NCBI RefSeq assembly: GCF_900018785.1
Contig: NZ_FCOY01000005.1
Location: forward strand, 294,023 to 358,022
Length of the DNA stretch: 64,000 bases
DNA from: Xanthomonas massiliensis
GTDB taxonomy: Bacteria > Pseudomonadota > Gammaproteobacteria > Xanthomonadales > Xanthomonadaceae
Direction: 5' to 3'
The position numbers and the translations under genes were made by a program. Of this stretch, positions 55,802 through 64,000 are shown one piece after another (position 1 is the stretch's first letter; every line of letters begins with the position of its first letter). The notes beneath the pieces are model-generated. The model saw nothing but the letters and a program-made list of their open reading frames with translations, was not told where the DNA came from and did no database searches.

Positions 55802-56461
55802 TCAGGGCGCGGTGGCGACCGCGGTGGTGCCCTTCAGCTCGCGGTAGCGCTGCAGGGTCTGTTCGATCTCCACGTCCAGCGCCGCGCGTTGCGCCTGGAA
55901 GCCCGCCAGCAGCCGCTGCTGGTCCAGCAGCTCCTGGTGGCGGGCGGCGATGTCGGCGGCCAGCTTGTCGGGCACCTTGTGCCCGGCCAGCTCCTGGTCG
56001 CCGGCCTTCTGCAACTGGGTCACCAGGCCGTCGCGCAGGCTGTTCACGTTGTACAGCGCGGTCTGCACGTTGTTGTCCAGGATCGCGGTGCGCTCGTTGA
56101 AGACGCGGCGCAGGTCGTCCTCGCTGGCGTAGGAAGTGAGCATCGCCTGCTCGGTGCGCTTGCGGGTCTGCTCGGCGGCGGTATCGAGCTGCTGCTGCGC
56201 CTGCGCGGCGGCCTGGGCGGCGCGTTCCTGCGGGGTGAGCGCGCGGTCCACCGTGGCGCTGCGCATGCCGCTCTTGGCGTTGAATTCCTCGCGCGCGTGG
56301 TTCACCGCGTCCGGCGGCAGCGTGTCGCTGCAGATGCGCTGGCCGTTCTGGTCCCAGCAGTACAGCTTCTTGGCCGTGCCCTTGTCCTGTGCCGTCGCCG
56401 CGCCGGCGCAGGCCAGCGCCAGCGCGGTGCCCAGCAGGCTGCTGCGGATGATGCGATCCAT
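55802..56461 (-). CDS. Periplasmic DUF4124-like coiled-coil protein
   Basis: 219 aa with a signal peptide (MDRIIRSSLLGTALALACAG). The start of the mature protein (KKLYCWDQNGQRICSDTLPP) has the two-cysteine DUF4124 pattern. Charged helices follow (TPQERAAQAAAQAQQQLDTA, RAALDVEIEQTLQRYRELKG), suggesting a coiled coil. Function unknown. It begins 24 bp after pyrE and probably shares its transcript. Confidence 0.7.
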   Translation of the reverse strand: MDRIIRSSLLGTALALACAGAATAQDKGTAKKLYCWDQNGQRICSDTLPPDAVNHAREEFNAKSGMRSATVDRALTPQERAAQAAAQAQQQLDTAAEQTRKRTEQAMLTSYASEDDLRRVFNERTAILDNNVQTALYNVNSLRDGLVTQLQKAGDQELAGHKVPDKLAADIAARHQELLDQQRLLAGFQAQRAALDVEIEQTLQRYRELKGTTAVATAP

Positions 56462-56485
56462 GGCCTTCCCCCTGAAGTTGGCCGG

Positions 56486-57136
56486 TCAGTGGTTGCCGTA
56501 GCGGGCGCGGTAGGCCTGCAGCGGTTCCCGGAAAGCGGCAAGTTCGGCGTTTGTGCCGACGAATGCAAGCAGGTCCGCCAGCCCGGCCACCGCCACCACC
56601 GGGATGCCGGCCTCGGCGGCCACCGCCTGCGCCGCCGAGCGCCGGTCGTGGTCGGAGGCGATCTCCTGGCGGTCCAGGGCCACCGCGATCGCCGCCGGGA
56701 TGCCGCCGGCGGCGCGGATGATGGCCAGCGCCTCGCGGATGGCGGTACCGGCGGTGATCACGTCGTCGACGATCAGCACCCGGCGCCCGGCCAGCGGCGC
56801 GCCGATGAGCGTGCCGCCCTCGCCGTGGTCCTTGGCTTCCTTGCGGTTGAAGGCCAGCGGCAGGTCGCGGCCGCGGCGTGCGTATTCGCAACCGATCGCC
56901 GTGGCCAGCGGGATGCCCTTGTAGGCTGGGCCGAACAAGGTGTCGAACGCCAGCCCCGCCGCGTCGATCGCATCGGCGTAGCAGGCCGCCAGCGCGACCA
57001 TGCGCGCGCCGCTGTCGAAGCGTCCGGCGTTGAAGAAATACGGGCTGACGCGGCCCGACTTGAGGGTGAACTCGCCGAAGCGCAGGGCATCGGCATCCAG
57101 CGCCAGCTGCAGGAAGCGGGAGCGGTGATCGGTCAT
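56486..57136 (-). CDS. pyrE: Orotate phosphoribosyltransferase
   Basis: 216 aa. The PRPP loop VLIVDDVITAGTAIREALAI and the catalytic-loop region FNRKEAKDHGEGGTLIGAPL are diagnostic; the N-terminus contains ALRFGEFTLKSGRVSPYFFN. It adds PRPP to orotate, forming OMP in pyrimidine synthesis. Divergent from xthA with a 112-bp gap. Confidence 0.93.
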   Translation of the reverse strand: MTDHRSRFLQLALDADALRFGEFTLKSGRVSPYFFNAGRFDSGARMVALAACYADAIDAAGLAFDTLFGPAYKGIPLATAIGCEYARRGRDLPLAFNRKEAKDHGEGGTLIGAPLAGRRVLIVDDVITAGTAIREALAIIRAAGGIPAAIAVALDRQEIASDHDRRSAAQAVAAEAGIPVVAVAGLADLLAFVGTNAELAAFREPLQAYRARYGNH

Positions 57137-57248
57137 GGGGGCAACCGGGACGGGAAACCAGAAAGGGTGAAAGCATAGCCGGTCGGCTGCCCGAAGGCCG
57201 CGCTGGGGTACGCTTTACGCCCTTCCCTCCGGCTTCCCGATCCCGCGC

Positions 57249-58052
57249 ATGCGTATCACCACCTTCAATGCCAACGGCCTGCGCTCGGCCGCCCGCAAGG
57301 GGTTCTTCGACTGGTTCGCCGCCCAGCACGTGGACGTGCTGTGCGTGCAGGAAACCAAGGCCCAGGAAGCCCAGCTTGCGGGGCCGGATTACCTGCCGCC
57401 GGGCTACAAGGCCTGGTTCCGCGACGCCAGCACCAAGAAGGGCTACAGCGGCGTGGCGATCTATGCGCGGCGCGAGCCGGACGAGCTGCGCACCGGACTG
57501 GGCTGGGACGCCTTCGACGACGAGGGCCGCTACCTGGAGGCGCGCTTCGGCAAGCTCAGCGTGGTGTCCTTCTACATCCCCTCCGGTTCCTCCGGCGAGG
57601 TGCGCCAGGACTTCAAGTTCAAGGTGATGGAGTGGCTGCGCCCGACCCTGGAGGCCTGGCTGCGCAGCGACCGCCAGTACGTGCTGTGCGGCGACTGGAA
57701 CATCGTGCGCAGCCGCCTGGACATCCGCAACTGGACCAGCAACCAGAAGAATTCCGGGTGCCTGCCGCCCGAGCGCGCCTGGCTCAACGGCCTGGTCGGG
57801 GCCGACGAGGGCAGCGACGGCACGCCGCAGCCGCGGCAGGGCTGGGTGGACAGCTACCGCGTGCTGCATCCGCAGGGCCAGGACTACACTTGGTGGAGCA
57901 ACCGCGGCCAGGCCCGGGCCAACAACGTGGGCTGGCGCATCGACTACCAGCTGGCCACGCCCAACCTGCGCCCGCACCTGCGCGACTGCGCGATCTACGC
58001 CGCCGAGCGCTTCTCCGACCACGCACCCTATACCGTGGACTACGACCTGTGA
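57249..58052 (+). CDS. xthA: Exodeoxyribonuclease III (AP endonuclease)
   Basis: 267 aa, Mg-dependent AP endonuclease/exonuclease of the EEP family. Key motifs are MRITTFNANGLRSAARKGFF, VDVLCVQETKAQEAQ (metal Glu), VLCGDWNIVRSRLDIRNW (DxN), YTWWSNRGQARANNVGWRID and the terminal FSDHAPYTVDYDL (SDH). It repairs abasic sites. Orthologues beside pyrE are often called crc/exoA in pseudomonads; the intact catalytic residues favour true nuclease activity. Its stop overlaps the GTG of the next gene. Confidence 0.88.
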   Translation: MRITTFNANGLRSAARKGFFDWFAAQHVDVLCVQETKAQEAQLAGPDYLPPGYKAWFRDASTKKGYSGVAIYARREPDELRTGLGWDAFDDEGRYLEARFGKLSVVSFYIPSGSSGEVRQDFKFKVMEWLRPTLEAWLRSDRQYVLCGDWNIVRSRLDIRNWTSNQKNSGCLPPERAWLNGLVGADEGSDGTPQPRQGWVDSYRVLHPQGQDYTWWSNRGQARANNVGWRIDYQLATPNLRPHLRDCAIYAAERFSDHAPYTVDYDL

Positions 58053-59350
58053 GCGCCCCGGCCGGCGACGCGCGCCCGTCCTACCGCGGCTGGTCGGGCA
58101 TCCGCCGCGCCTTCGCCACGCCGTCGGCGGCGACCATGGCGCTGCTCGGCTTCGGCAGCGGCCTGCCGTTCCTGCTGATCGCCTCGCAGACCCTGTCCAC
58201 GCGCCTGCGCGACGTGGGCCTGGACCTGGGCAGCATCGGCCTGATCAGCCTGGCCAGCTTCTTCTACCTGCTCAAGTTCCTGTGGGCGCCGCTGCTGGAC
58301 CGCTATCCGTTCCCGCCGCTGGCGTTCCTGGGGCGGCGCCGCTCGTGGCTGCTGGCGGCCCAGGTCGGGGTGCTCGCCGGCCTGGTCGCGCTGGCCTTCG
58401 TCCATCCCGAGCGCGGCGTGGTACCGCTGGTGGCCTGGGTGTTGCTGGCGTCCTTCGCCGGCGCCACCCAGGATTCGGTGGTCGATGCCTATCGCATCGA
58501 GATCGCCCCGGACGACACCCAGGCCGCGCTCGCGGCCACCTACACCCTGGGCTACCGCATCGGCCTGATCCTGGCCGGCGCCGGCGCGCTGTACCTGGCC
58601 CAGTTCGAGAGCTGGCGCATCGCCTACCTGGCGATGGCGGCGCTGATGCTGCTGCCGATCCTGGCTACCGTGTGCTGCCGCGAGCCGGCACCGCGGCAGA
58701 CCGTGCAGCGGCGCATCGACGTGGCCGAGGCCTTCGTCGAGCCGATCGCCAGTTTCTTCCGCCGCAACGGCGTGGCCCTGGCCCTGGTGCTGCTGGCCTT
58801 CGTCGGCCTGTACAAGTTCCCCGACCAGGTGATCGGGGTGATGGCCGGCCCGTTCTACCTCGATTCGGGCTTCACCAAGGCCGACATCGCCACCGTGTCC
58901 AAGCTGTTCGGGGTATGGATGGGCATCGTCGGCGCGTTCGCCGGCGGCGCGGCGGTGGCGGCGTTCGGCTTCCGTCGCATGCTGCTGCTGGCAGCGCTGG
59001 GCGTGGCCCTGTCCAATCTCGCGTTCCTGCTGATGGCGCACCACCCCGGCCAGCTGTGGGCGTTCTACGCGGCGCTGTCGGCCGACAACCTGTTCCAGGG
59101 TTTCGCCGGCACGGTGCTGGTGGCGTTCATGTCCTCGCTGACCGACCGCGCCTTCACCGCGACCCAGTACGCCCTGCTGGTGTCGCTGGCCAACCTGCCG
59201 GGCAAGTTCGTCGGCGGCGTGTCCGGCTACATCGTCGAGGCGACCTCCTACAGCACCTTCTTCATCCTCAGCGCGGTCACGGTGGTGCCCACGTTGCTGC
59301 TGCTGGCCTGGCTGTGGCCGCGCATCGGCGAGCGCACCGCGGTGGCCTGA
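58049..59350 (+). CDS. ampG: AmpG-like muropeptide permease (MFS)
   Basis: 433 aa with 12 predicted membrane helices. ALLGFGSGLPFLLIASQTLS, SLASFFYLLKFLWAPLLDRY, FAGATQDSVVDAYRIEIAP and the second-half LLAFVGLYKFPDQVIGVMA are AmpG features. It imports anhydro-muropeptides for recycling and beta-lactamase induction. The GTG start at 58049 overlaps the xthA stop (GTGA). anmK, 1.4 kb away, acts on the imported anhydroMurNAc. Confidence 0.88.
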   Translation: MSAPAGDARPSYRGWSGIRRAFATPSAATMALLGFGSGLPFLLIASQTLSTRLRDVGLDLGSIGLISLASFFYLLKFLWAPLLDRYPFPPLAFLGRRRSWLLAAQVGVLAGLVALAFVHPERGVVPLVAWVLLASFAGATQDSVVDAYRIEIAPDDTQAALAATYTLGYRIGLILAGAGALYLAQFESWRIAYLAMAALMLLPILATVCCREPAPRQTVQRRIDVAEAFVEPIASFFRRNGVALALVLLAFVGLYKFPDQVIGVMAGPFYLDSGFTKADIATVSKLFGVWMGIVGAFAGGAAVAAFGFRRMLLLAALGVALSNLAFLLMAHHPGQLWAFYAALSADNLFQGFAGTVLVAFMSSLTDRAFTATQYALLVSLANLPGKFVGGVSGYIVEATSYSTFFILSAVTVVPTLLLLAWLWPRIGERTAVA

Positions 59351-59416
59351 TTGCATCCGGGCGCGGGCCTGACCATCATCTGCCCTCCGGGGGGAGCCGG
59401 GACCGGGGGAGGAGCG

Positions 59417-59644
59417 ATGGCCGACCTGCTGCTGCAAGACGTGGACCCCGTGCTGGTCGAACGCATCCGCCGCATTTCGGTGGCGCGGGCGTGGAGCCAG
59501 CGCCAGACCCTGCTGGCCCTGCTCGAACAGGGCCTGTTCGCCAGCGAGCTGGACGTGCGCTCGGGCCTGGAGAATCGCGAGGTGGACGTGCTGTCCGAGG
59601 CGATCGCCGCGCTGCAGGGCCTGCCGACCGGGCCGAACTTCTGA
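59417..59644 (+). CDS. Small protein, possible ribbon-helix-helix type
   Basis: 75 aa, with GGAGGAG about 6 nt before the ATG. The opening MADLLLQDVDPVLVERIRRI has a short strand followed by a helix, and SQRQTLLALLEQGLF adds another, reminiscent of FitA-like antitoxin or RHH DNA-binding proteins. No toxin partner is adjacent, so the resemblance may be structural only. It lies between ampG (66 bp upstream) and anmK (convergent, 12 bp away). Confidence 0.6.
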   Translation: MADLLLQDVDPVLVERIRRISVARAWSQRQTLLALLEQGLFASELDVRSGLENREVDVLSEAIAALQGLPTGPNF

Positions 59645-59656
59645 GGCCGGGCCGGT

Positions 59657-60790
59657 TCAGCCGGCCGGATGGATCGCGCCGAGCACGCGCGGCCCGCGCG
59701 CGCCGGTGACCGTGGGCAGGTTGCCGGGCCGCCCGGCCAGGGTCTCGCGCGCCAGCCAGGCGAAGCCCATCGCTTCCATGTAGTCCGGATCCAGGCCCCA
59801 GGCCTGGCTCGATTCCACGCTCACGCCCGGCAGCTGCGCGCACAGGCGCTCGAGCAGGCGCGGGTTGCGCACGCCGCCGCCGCAGACGATCACCCGGCGC
59901 GTGCCGGGTTGCCACGCCCGCAATGCATCGGCCACGGTGGCGGCGGTCAGTTCCAGCAAGGTCGCCTGCACGTCCGCCGCGGCCACCTGCTCGCCGGCGA
60001 GCGCCACCTCGACCCAGTCCAGGTGGAACTGCTCGCGGCCGGTGCTCTTGGGCGGCGGCAGCGCGAACCAGTCCTCGGCCAGCAGGCGCTGCAGCAGCGG
60101 GACGTGCACCTGGCCGCTGGCGGCGTAGCGCCCGTCCACGTCGAAGGGCTGGCCGAGCTGGCGCTGGCACCAGGCATCCAGCAGTGCATTGGCCGGGCCG
60201 GTATCGAAGCCGCGCGCGTCGCCGTGCATGGGAATCAGGGTGAGGTTGGCGATGCCGCCCAGGTTGAGCACGGCGCGGTCTTCGTCGGCGGCGCCGAGCA
60301 TGGCCAGGTGGAAGGCCGGCATCAGCGGCGCCCCCTGGCCGCCGGCGGCCATGTCGCGGCGCCGGAAATCGGCCACCGTGGCGATGCCGGTGGCTTCGGC
60401 GATGCGGTTGGCGTCGCCGATCTGCCAGGTGAACGCCGGCGTCGCCAGGGGCCGGTGGCGGATGGTCTGCCCGTGCGAGCCGATCGCGGCGATCCGTCGC
60501 GGGTCGACGCCGGCCTGCGCGATCACGGTCAGCGCCGCCTGCGCGAAGGCCTCGCCGACGCGCGCATCCAGCGCTCCCAGGCGGTCCAGCGCGATCGGCT
60601 CCAGCGCCTGGCCCAGGCGCACCAGCGTCTCGCGCAGCGCGGGCTCCCAGGCGAAGGTGTGCCCGTGCACCAGGTGGCAACGGGGCGTGCCGGATTCCGG
60701 AAAGCGCACCAGGGCGGCATCGATGCCGTCGGCGCTGGTGCCGGACATCAGGCCCAGGTACAGCGGGGTCTCGTCGGCGGGCAGGAGCAT
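59657..60790 (-). CDS. anmK: Anhydro-N-acetylmuramic acid kinase
   Basis: 377 aa. N-terminal ATP-binding [20 protein letters not shown], then [33 protein letters not shown] with the catalytic Asp, [27 protein letters not shown] and [17 protein letters not shown]. It phosphorylates anhydroMurNAc to MurNAc-6-P during cell-wall recycling. It sits 48 bp after the M23 peptidase gene, a conserved pair in gammaproteobacteria. Confidence 0.92.
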   Translation of the reverse strand: MLLPADETPLYLGLMSGTSADGIDAALVRFPESGTPRCHLVHGHTFAWEPALRETLVRLGQALEPIALDRLGALDARVGEAFAQAALTVIAQAGVDPRRIAAIGSHGQTIRHRPLATPAFTWQIGDANRIAEATGIATVADFRRRDMAAGGQGAPLMPAFHLAMLGAADEDRAVLNLGGIANLTLIPMHGDARGFDTGPANALLDAWCQRQLGQPFDVDGRYAASGQVHVPLLQRLLAEDWFALPPPKSTGREQFHLDWVEVALAGEQVAAADVQATLLELTAATVADALRAWQPGTRRVIVCGGGVRNPRLLERLCAQLPGVSVESSQAWGLDPDYMEAMGFAWLARETLAGRPGNLPTVTGARGPRVLGAIHPAG

Positions 60791-60838
60791 GGGGCGGTCC
60801 GGGAAACGAAAAGGGCGGCCAGTGGCCGCCCCGGGAGT

Positions 60839-62254
60839 CTAGCCGCGTTCCTGGCCGCGGCGCGTTCCGGCCTGGGCGTAGATCCGCTTTTCCAGTCCCT
60901 CGATCCGGGCCAGCGCCGGCGCGGTCTGCGTCCGGAAGCGGGCCAGCTCGGCACCGCGCAGCGGCTCGGGCGGCGGCATCGTCACCGACAGCGGGTTGCG
61001 CTGTGCGCCATTGACCCGGAATTCGTAGTGCAGGTGCGGCCCGGTGGCCATCCCGGTCATGCCGACGTAGCCGATCACCGTGCCCTGCGCGATGCGCTCG
61101 CCTGCGCGGATGCGGGCGAAGCGCGACATGTGCCCGTACAGCGTGGAATAGCCGCGGCCGTGGTCAAGGATCACCACGTTGCCGTAGCCGTTCTGCTTGC
61201 CGACGAAAGCGACCCGCGCATCGCCAGCGGCCATGATCGGCGTGCCCGAGGCGGCGGCGTAGTCCACGCCCTTGTGCATGCGCATCGTGCCCAGGATCGG
61301 GTGCTTGCGCGCGCCGAAGCTGGAACTCAGGCGCGCATACGGGATCGGCATGCGGATGAAGCTCTTTTTCAACGGCCGGCCGTCGATGTCGAAGTACTCG
61401 GCGTTCTTGCCGTCACGGCTGAAGCGGAAGGCCGTATAGGTCTTGCCGCCGGAGGTGAACGTGGCCGCGAGGATGTCGCCGGTGCCGATGCGTTCGCCTT
61501 CGCGCCAGGTCTCGTCCATCACCACGCTGAAACGGTCGCCCGGCTGCACGTCCTTGTCGAAGTCGATGTCGTACTTGAAGATGTCGTCGGCCATGGCCAC
61601 CACGACCGCCGGGGACACGCCGGCCTTCTGCGCGGCGGCGTAGAGCGAGGAATCGACCTCGCCGCTGGCCACGACGGTGCGCGTGCTCGTGGCCCGTTCC
61701 AGCACCTTTTCCCGGATCGCATCGTCCTGCAGCGACAGCTCGATACGGTGCGAAGGATCGCGATCGAAGCGGATGCCGCGCAGCTCGCCGTCGGCGGGCA
61801 GGTCGAAGGCGATCTCCGCGCCCGGGCGCAGGCGGGTGAGCGCCTCGCGGGTGCCCGGGTGTTCCAGGATCCGGTGCATCACCGTGGCCGGGATGCTCAG
61901 CTGCTCGAACAGCGCGCCCAGGGTCTGGCCCGGCTCGACGTGCAGGATCTGCCACTGGTCCATTACCGCCCGCGGGCCTTGCGCCGCCTCGGCGGGAGGC
62001 AAGGGCAGGGCCAGCGTGGAATGGGTCTGCAGCGGCGGTGCCAGCGCGTTGGAGAAGCCGGGCACGATGGTGGCCACGAGCGCGCCGATGGTCGCGAACA
62101 AGGTGGCATGGATCCAGTGCCGGCGGGTCCAGCGGGCGTTGAATCCGGGGATGTGCTGTTGCAGTTTCCTGCGGAGCAGGGTGCCGTGGAGGACGTTCAG
62201 GCGCTCTTGGACGCGGCGCTTGTCGCGCGCAAGGGACGGGTCGAACTGAGGCAT
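60839..62254 (-). CDS. M23 peptidoglycan endopeptidase (MepM-like)
   Basis: 471 aa. A membrane anchor near residues 45-65 (IHATLFATIGALVATIVPGF) is followed by a LysM/OapA-like region (VEPGQTLGALFEQLSIPATV) and a second domain. The C-terminal M23 domain has RMHKGVDYAAASGTPIMAAG (HxxxD), STLYGHMSRFARIRAGERIA and TGMATGPHLHYEFRVNG (HxH). It should cut peptide crosslinks in peptidoglycan. A clean promoter lies at 62297-62325. Confidence 0.87.
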   Translation of the reverse strand: MPQFDPSLARDKRRVQERLNVLHGTLLRRKLQQHIPGFNARWTRRHWIHATLFATIGALVATIVPGFSNALAPPLQTHSTLALPLPPAEAAQGPRAVMDQWQILHVEPGQTLGALFEQLSIPATVMHRILEHPGTREALTRLRPGAEIAFDLPADGELRGIRFDRDPSHRIELSLQDDAIREKVLERATSTRTVVASGEVDSSLYAAAQKAGVSPAVVVAMADDIFKYDIDFDKDVQPGDRFSVVMDETWREGERIGTGDILAATFTSGGKTYTAFRFSRDGKNAEYFDIDGRPLKKSFIRMPIPYARLSSSFGARKHPILGTMRMHKGVDYAAASGTPIMAAGDARVAFVGKQNGYGNVVILDHGRGYSTLYGHMSRFARIRAGERIAQGTVIGYVGMTGMATGPHLHYEFRVNGAQRNPLSVTMPPPEPLRGAELARFRTQTAPALARIEGLEKRIYAQAGTRRGQERG

Positions 62255-62296
62255 CAGGCGGGATCCTTGGGCCGGCAGCGGGCCCGGACCGGGGCT

Positions 62297-62325
62297 ACCA
62301 TAGTCAGGTGGCAACGACGCGTCAA
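62297..62325 (-). promoter_or_regulatory. Sigma-70 promoter of the M23 peptidase gene
   Basis: Minus strand TTGACG (62325-62320), 17-bp spacer, TATGGT (62302-62297). Transcription should begin near 62290, about 36 nt before the ATG. Confidence 0.65.
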
Positions 62326-62361
62326 ACCATTGAGCCGGTTCGGTTTTTCGTTTGCCTGCCG

Positions 62362-62378
62362 GTTAACTGTCACTTAAC
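62362..62378. promoter_or_regulatory. Inverted repeat GTTAA-N7-TTAAC between the M23 gene and tyrS
   Basis: A perfect 5-bp-arm palindrome in an AT-rich spot 22 bp before tyrS and 37 bp beyond the M23 -35 box. It could be an operator or part of the tyrS promoter; no regulator is suggested. Confidence 0.35.
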
Positions 62379-62399
62379 ATCGTTCATCATCCTGATGCC

Positions 62400-63635
62400 G
62401 TGTCCGTGGAGTCCGTTCCAGTGAAGTCCCTTGCCGAAGCCCTGGCGACCATCGGTCGCGGGGCCGATGAAGTCCTGAAGATCGAAGAACTCGAAAAGCG
62501 CCTGGCCAGTGGGCGCTCCCTGCGGATCAAGGCGGGCTTCGACCCGACCGCCCCGGACCTGCACCTCGGGCACACCGTGCTGCTCAACAAGATGCGCCAG
62601 TTCCAGGACCTGGGCCACCAGGTGATCTTCCTGATCGGCGATTTCACCGGCATGATCGGCGATCCCACCGGCAAGAACGCTACCCGCAAGCCGCTCACCC
62701 GCGAGGACGTGGAGCGCAACGCGCGCACCTATGCCGACCAGGTGTTCAAGGTGCTCGACCGCGAGCGCACCGAGGTGCGCTTCAACTCCGAGTGGTTCGG
62801 CAAGATGGGCGCGGCGGACATGATCCGCCTGGCGGGCCAGCAGACCGTGGCGCGCATGCTCGAACGCGACGATTTCGCCAAGCGCTATGCCGCCCAGCAG
62901 TCCATCGCCATCCACGAATTCCTCTATCCGCTGGTGCAGGGCTACGACTCGGTGGCCCTCAACGCGGACGTCGAGCTCGGCGGTACCGACCAGAAGTTCA
63001 ACCTGCTGATGGGACGCGGCCTGCAGGAGCACTTCGGGCAGGCGCCGCAGGTGGTGCTGACCATGCCGCTGCTGGAGGGGCTGGACGGCGTGCACAAGAT
63101 GTCCAAGTCGCTGGGCAATTACATCGGCATCGACGAGCCGGCGATCGACATCGTCACCAAGACCATGAAGATCGACGACGCGCTGATGTGGCGCTGGATC
63201 GACCTGCTTTCCTTCGACATCGGGCTGGAGGAGGCAGCGCGCCTGCGCCGCCAGGTGGAAGCCGGCGAGCTCAACCCGCGCGACGTCAAGCTGCGCCTGG
63301 CGCGCGAACTGGCCACCCGCTTCCATGACGCGGCCGCGGCCGAACGTGCCGTCGAAGGGTGGCAGGCGGTGGTCACCGGCCAGGGCGACACCCGCCTGCT
63401 GCCGCTGCAGGAAGTGCCGGTCCCGGCCGAGGGCTTGCGCATCGCTGCGCTGCTGACCGCCGCCGGCCTGACGCCCAGCAATTCCGAGGCCAACCGCAAG
63501 CTCAAGGAGCGCGCGGTGAAGGTGGAAGGCGAGGTGGTCGAGGACCCGCAGCAGATGTTCGCGCCCGGCTTCGAGGGCGTGCTGCAGGTTGGCAAGCGCA
63601 ACTTCGCGCGCATCGTGCTGGTGACGGCGGGCTGA
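62400..63635 (+). CDS. tyrS: Tyrosyl-tRNA synthetase
   Basis: 411 aa class Ic synthetase. [20 protein letters not shown] carries the HIGH-like motif, [20 protein letters not shown] and [13 protein letters not shown] the active site and KMSKS. A C-terminal S4-like domain includes [20 protein letters not shown]. The GTG at 62400 is followed by two more in-frame GTGs, so the exact start is uncertain by 8 codons. It precedes an rRNA operon, as in Xanthomonadaceae. Confidence 0.92.
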   Translation: MSVESVPVKSLAEALATIGRGADEVLKIEELEKRLASGRSLRIKAGFDPTAPDLHLGHTVLLNKMRQFQDLGHQVIFLIGDFTGMIGDPTGKNATRKPLTREDVERNARTYADQVFKVLDRERTEVRFNSEWFGKMGAADMIRLAGQQTVARMLERDDFAKRYAAQQSIAIHEFLYPLVQGYDSVALNADVELGGTDQKFNLLMGRGLQEHFGQAPQVVLTMPLLEGLDGVHKMSKSLGNYIGIDEPAIDIVTKTMKIDDALMWRWIDLLSFDIGLEEAARLRRQVEAGELNPRDVKLRLARELATRFHDAAAAERAVEGWQAVVTGQGDTRLLPLQEVPVPAEGLRIAALLTAAGLTPSNSEANRKLKERAVKVEGEVVEDPQQMFAPGFEGVLQVGKRNFARIVLVTAG

Positions 63636-63761
63636 ATCGTGCCTGCGCCGGGCCGTCGAAGCCGTCTTCCCGGCGCCGTTGGATTGCTTCATAATCCCGC
63701 TCCCTTGATGACGGTCTAGGCCGCCATCGGGTGGACCGGCAAGCTTCCCTGAATTGGGGGC

Positions 63762-63789
63762 TTGACGGGATGGGGAAGCCGGCTAAGAT
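63762..63789 (+). promoter_or_regulatory. rRNA-type promoter P1
   Basis: TTGACG, 16-bp spacer, TAAGAT (63784-63789), followed by a GC-rich discriminator (GTGCGGC). First of three tandem copies with the shared block CGGCTAAGATG and GCGGCTC. Confidence 0.75.
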
Positions 63790-63855
63790 GTGCGGCTCCC
63801 TGGGGCGGCCGGCTGGTTCGGCTGCCGGATCTGGAAGGCGCTGCGAAGCGGAGTG

Positions 63856-63883
63856 TTGACAGATCGGAAGAGTCGGCTAAGAT
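63856..63883 (+). promoter_or_regulatory. rRNA-type promoter P2
   Basis: TTGACA, 16-bp spacer, TAAGAT (63878-63883), GC-rich discriminator GGGCGGC. It lies 94 bp downstream of P1 and shares TCGGCTAAGATG and GGGCGGCTCACTTCGGC-type sequence with P3. Confidence 0.8.
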
Positions 63884-63948
63884 GGGCGGCTCACTTCGGC
63901 AAAGATCTTCGGATCGGACGCCGGGCCGGAAAGACCTCGAAAGAGGTG

Positions 63949-63976
63949 TTGACGGAAAGAAAAAGTCCGCTAGAAT
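63949..63976 (+). promoter_or_regulatory. rRNA-type promoter P3
   Basis: TTGACG, 16-bp spacer, TAGAAT (63971-63976), discriminator GGGCGGC. It lies 93 bp after P2. With P1 and P2 it forms a tandem array pointing rightwards out of the window, where a 16S rRNA gene is expected. The GC-rich discriminators fit stringent control. Confidence 0.78.
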
Positions 63977-64000
63977 GGGCGGCTCACTTCGGCGGAAACG

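Overview
The window reads as chromosomal DNA of a GC-rich gammaproteobacterium, most likely Xanthomonadaceae (Xanthomonas, Stenotrophomonas, Lysobacter or Luteimonas-like). The grounds are: tyrS directly upstream of what look like rRNA-operon promoters; a divergent speE/speA pair; the radC / coaBC-dut-algC and pyrE / xthA neighbourhoods; very high GC; and TonB-receptor-dependent nutrient capture. Genus cannot be fixed from the sequence alone. No tRNA, IS element, phage, CRISPR array or complete rRNA gene is visible.

Region 1 (1-22.2 kb) is a purine and purine-nucleoside salvage/catabolism locus. All genes are on the minus strand except a LysR regulator. The parts line up from outside to inside. 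There is a TonB-dependent receptor. Exported enzymes follow: adenosine deaminase, a nucleoside hydrolase, a NUP-family protein, a glycerophosphodiesterase and a Tat-exported aminotransferase. Then come an AzgA-type purine-base permease, an HpxD/HpxE Rieske hydroxylase pair, and cytosolic ureide degradation (PuuE allantoinase, AllC, PucG ureidoglycine-glyoxylate aminotransferase). A GGT-fold HpxW-like enzyme is paired with an AtzG/AtzE-like amidase and could handle oxalurate/oxamate made downstream of PucG. The hpxDE and allC promoters share the same TTGC-N7-GCAA LysR-type box, the same 18-bp spacer and exactly the same box-to-minus-10 distance. This ties the two ends of the locus to the LysR gene. 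Urate oxidation genes are not in the window and may lie beyond the left edge.

Region 2 (22.3-37.5 kb) holds a PanE-like reductase and then a tad (type IVb/Flp pilus) locus on the minus strand. In transcription order it has a Flp-like pilin, TadG-like protein, lipoprotein, TadE-like protein, secreted protein, second small Flp-like protein, RcpC/CpaB, the RcpA/CpaC secretin, an FHA-TadA ATPase fusion, TadB, TadC, a DUF192 protein, another TadE-like protein, a LolA-like secreted protein and an OmpA-domain lipoprotein. Most junctions overlap by a few bases. TadZ and a prepilin peptidase are not present.

Region 3 (37.7-64 kb) is mostly housekeeping. It contains a YadGH-type ABC exporter, comM, ubiK, a PII gene, a kinase-like gene, speE/speA, a DUF1624 membrane protein, an SDR, a SPOR protein, argS, radC, coaBC-dut-membrane-anchored PMM/PGM, a DUF4124-like gene, pyrE, xthA, ampG, anmK, an M23 endopeptidase and tyrS. 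Three tandem, near-identical strong promoters at the right edge almost certainly drive an rRNA operon just outside the window.
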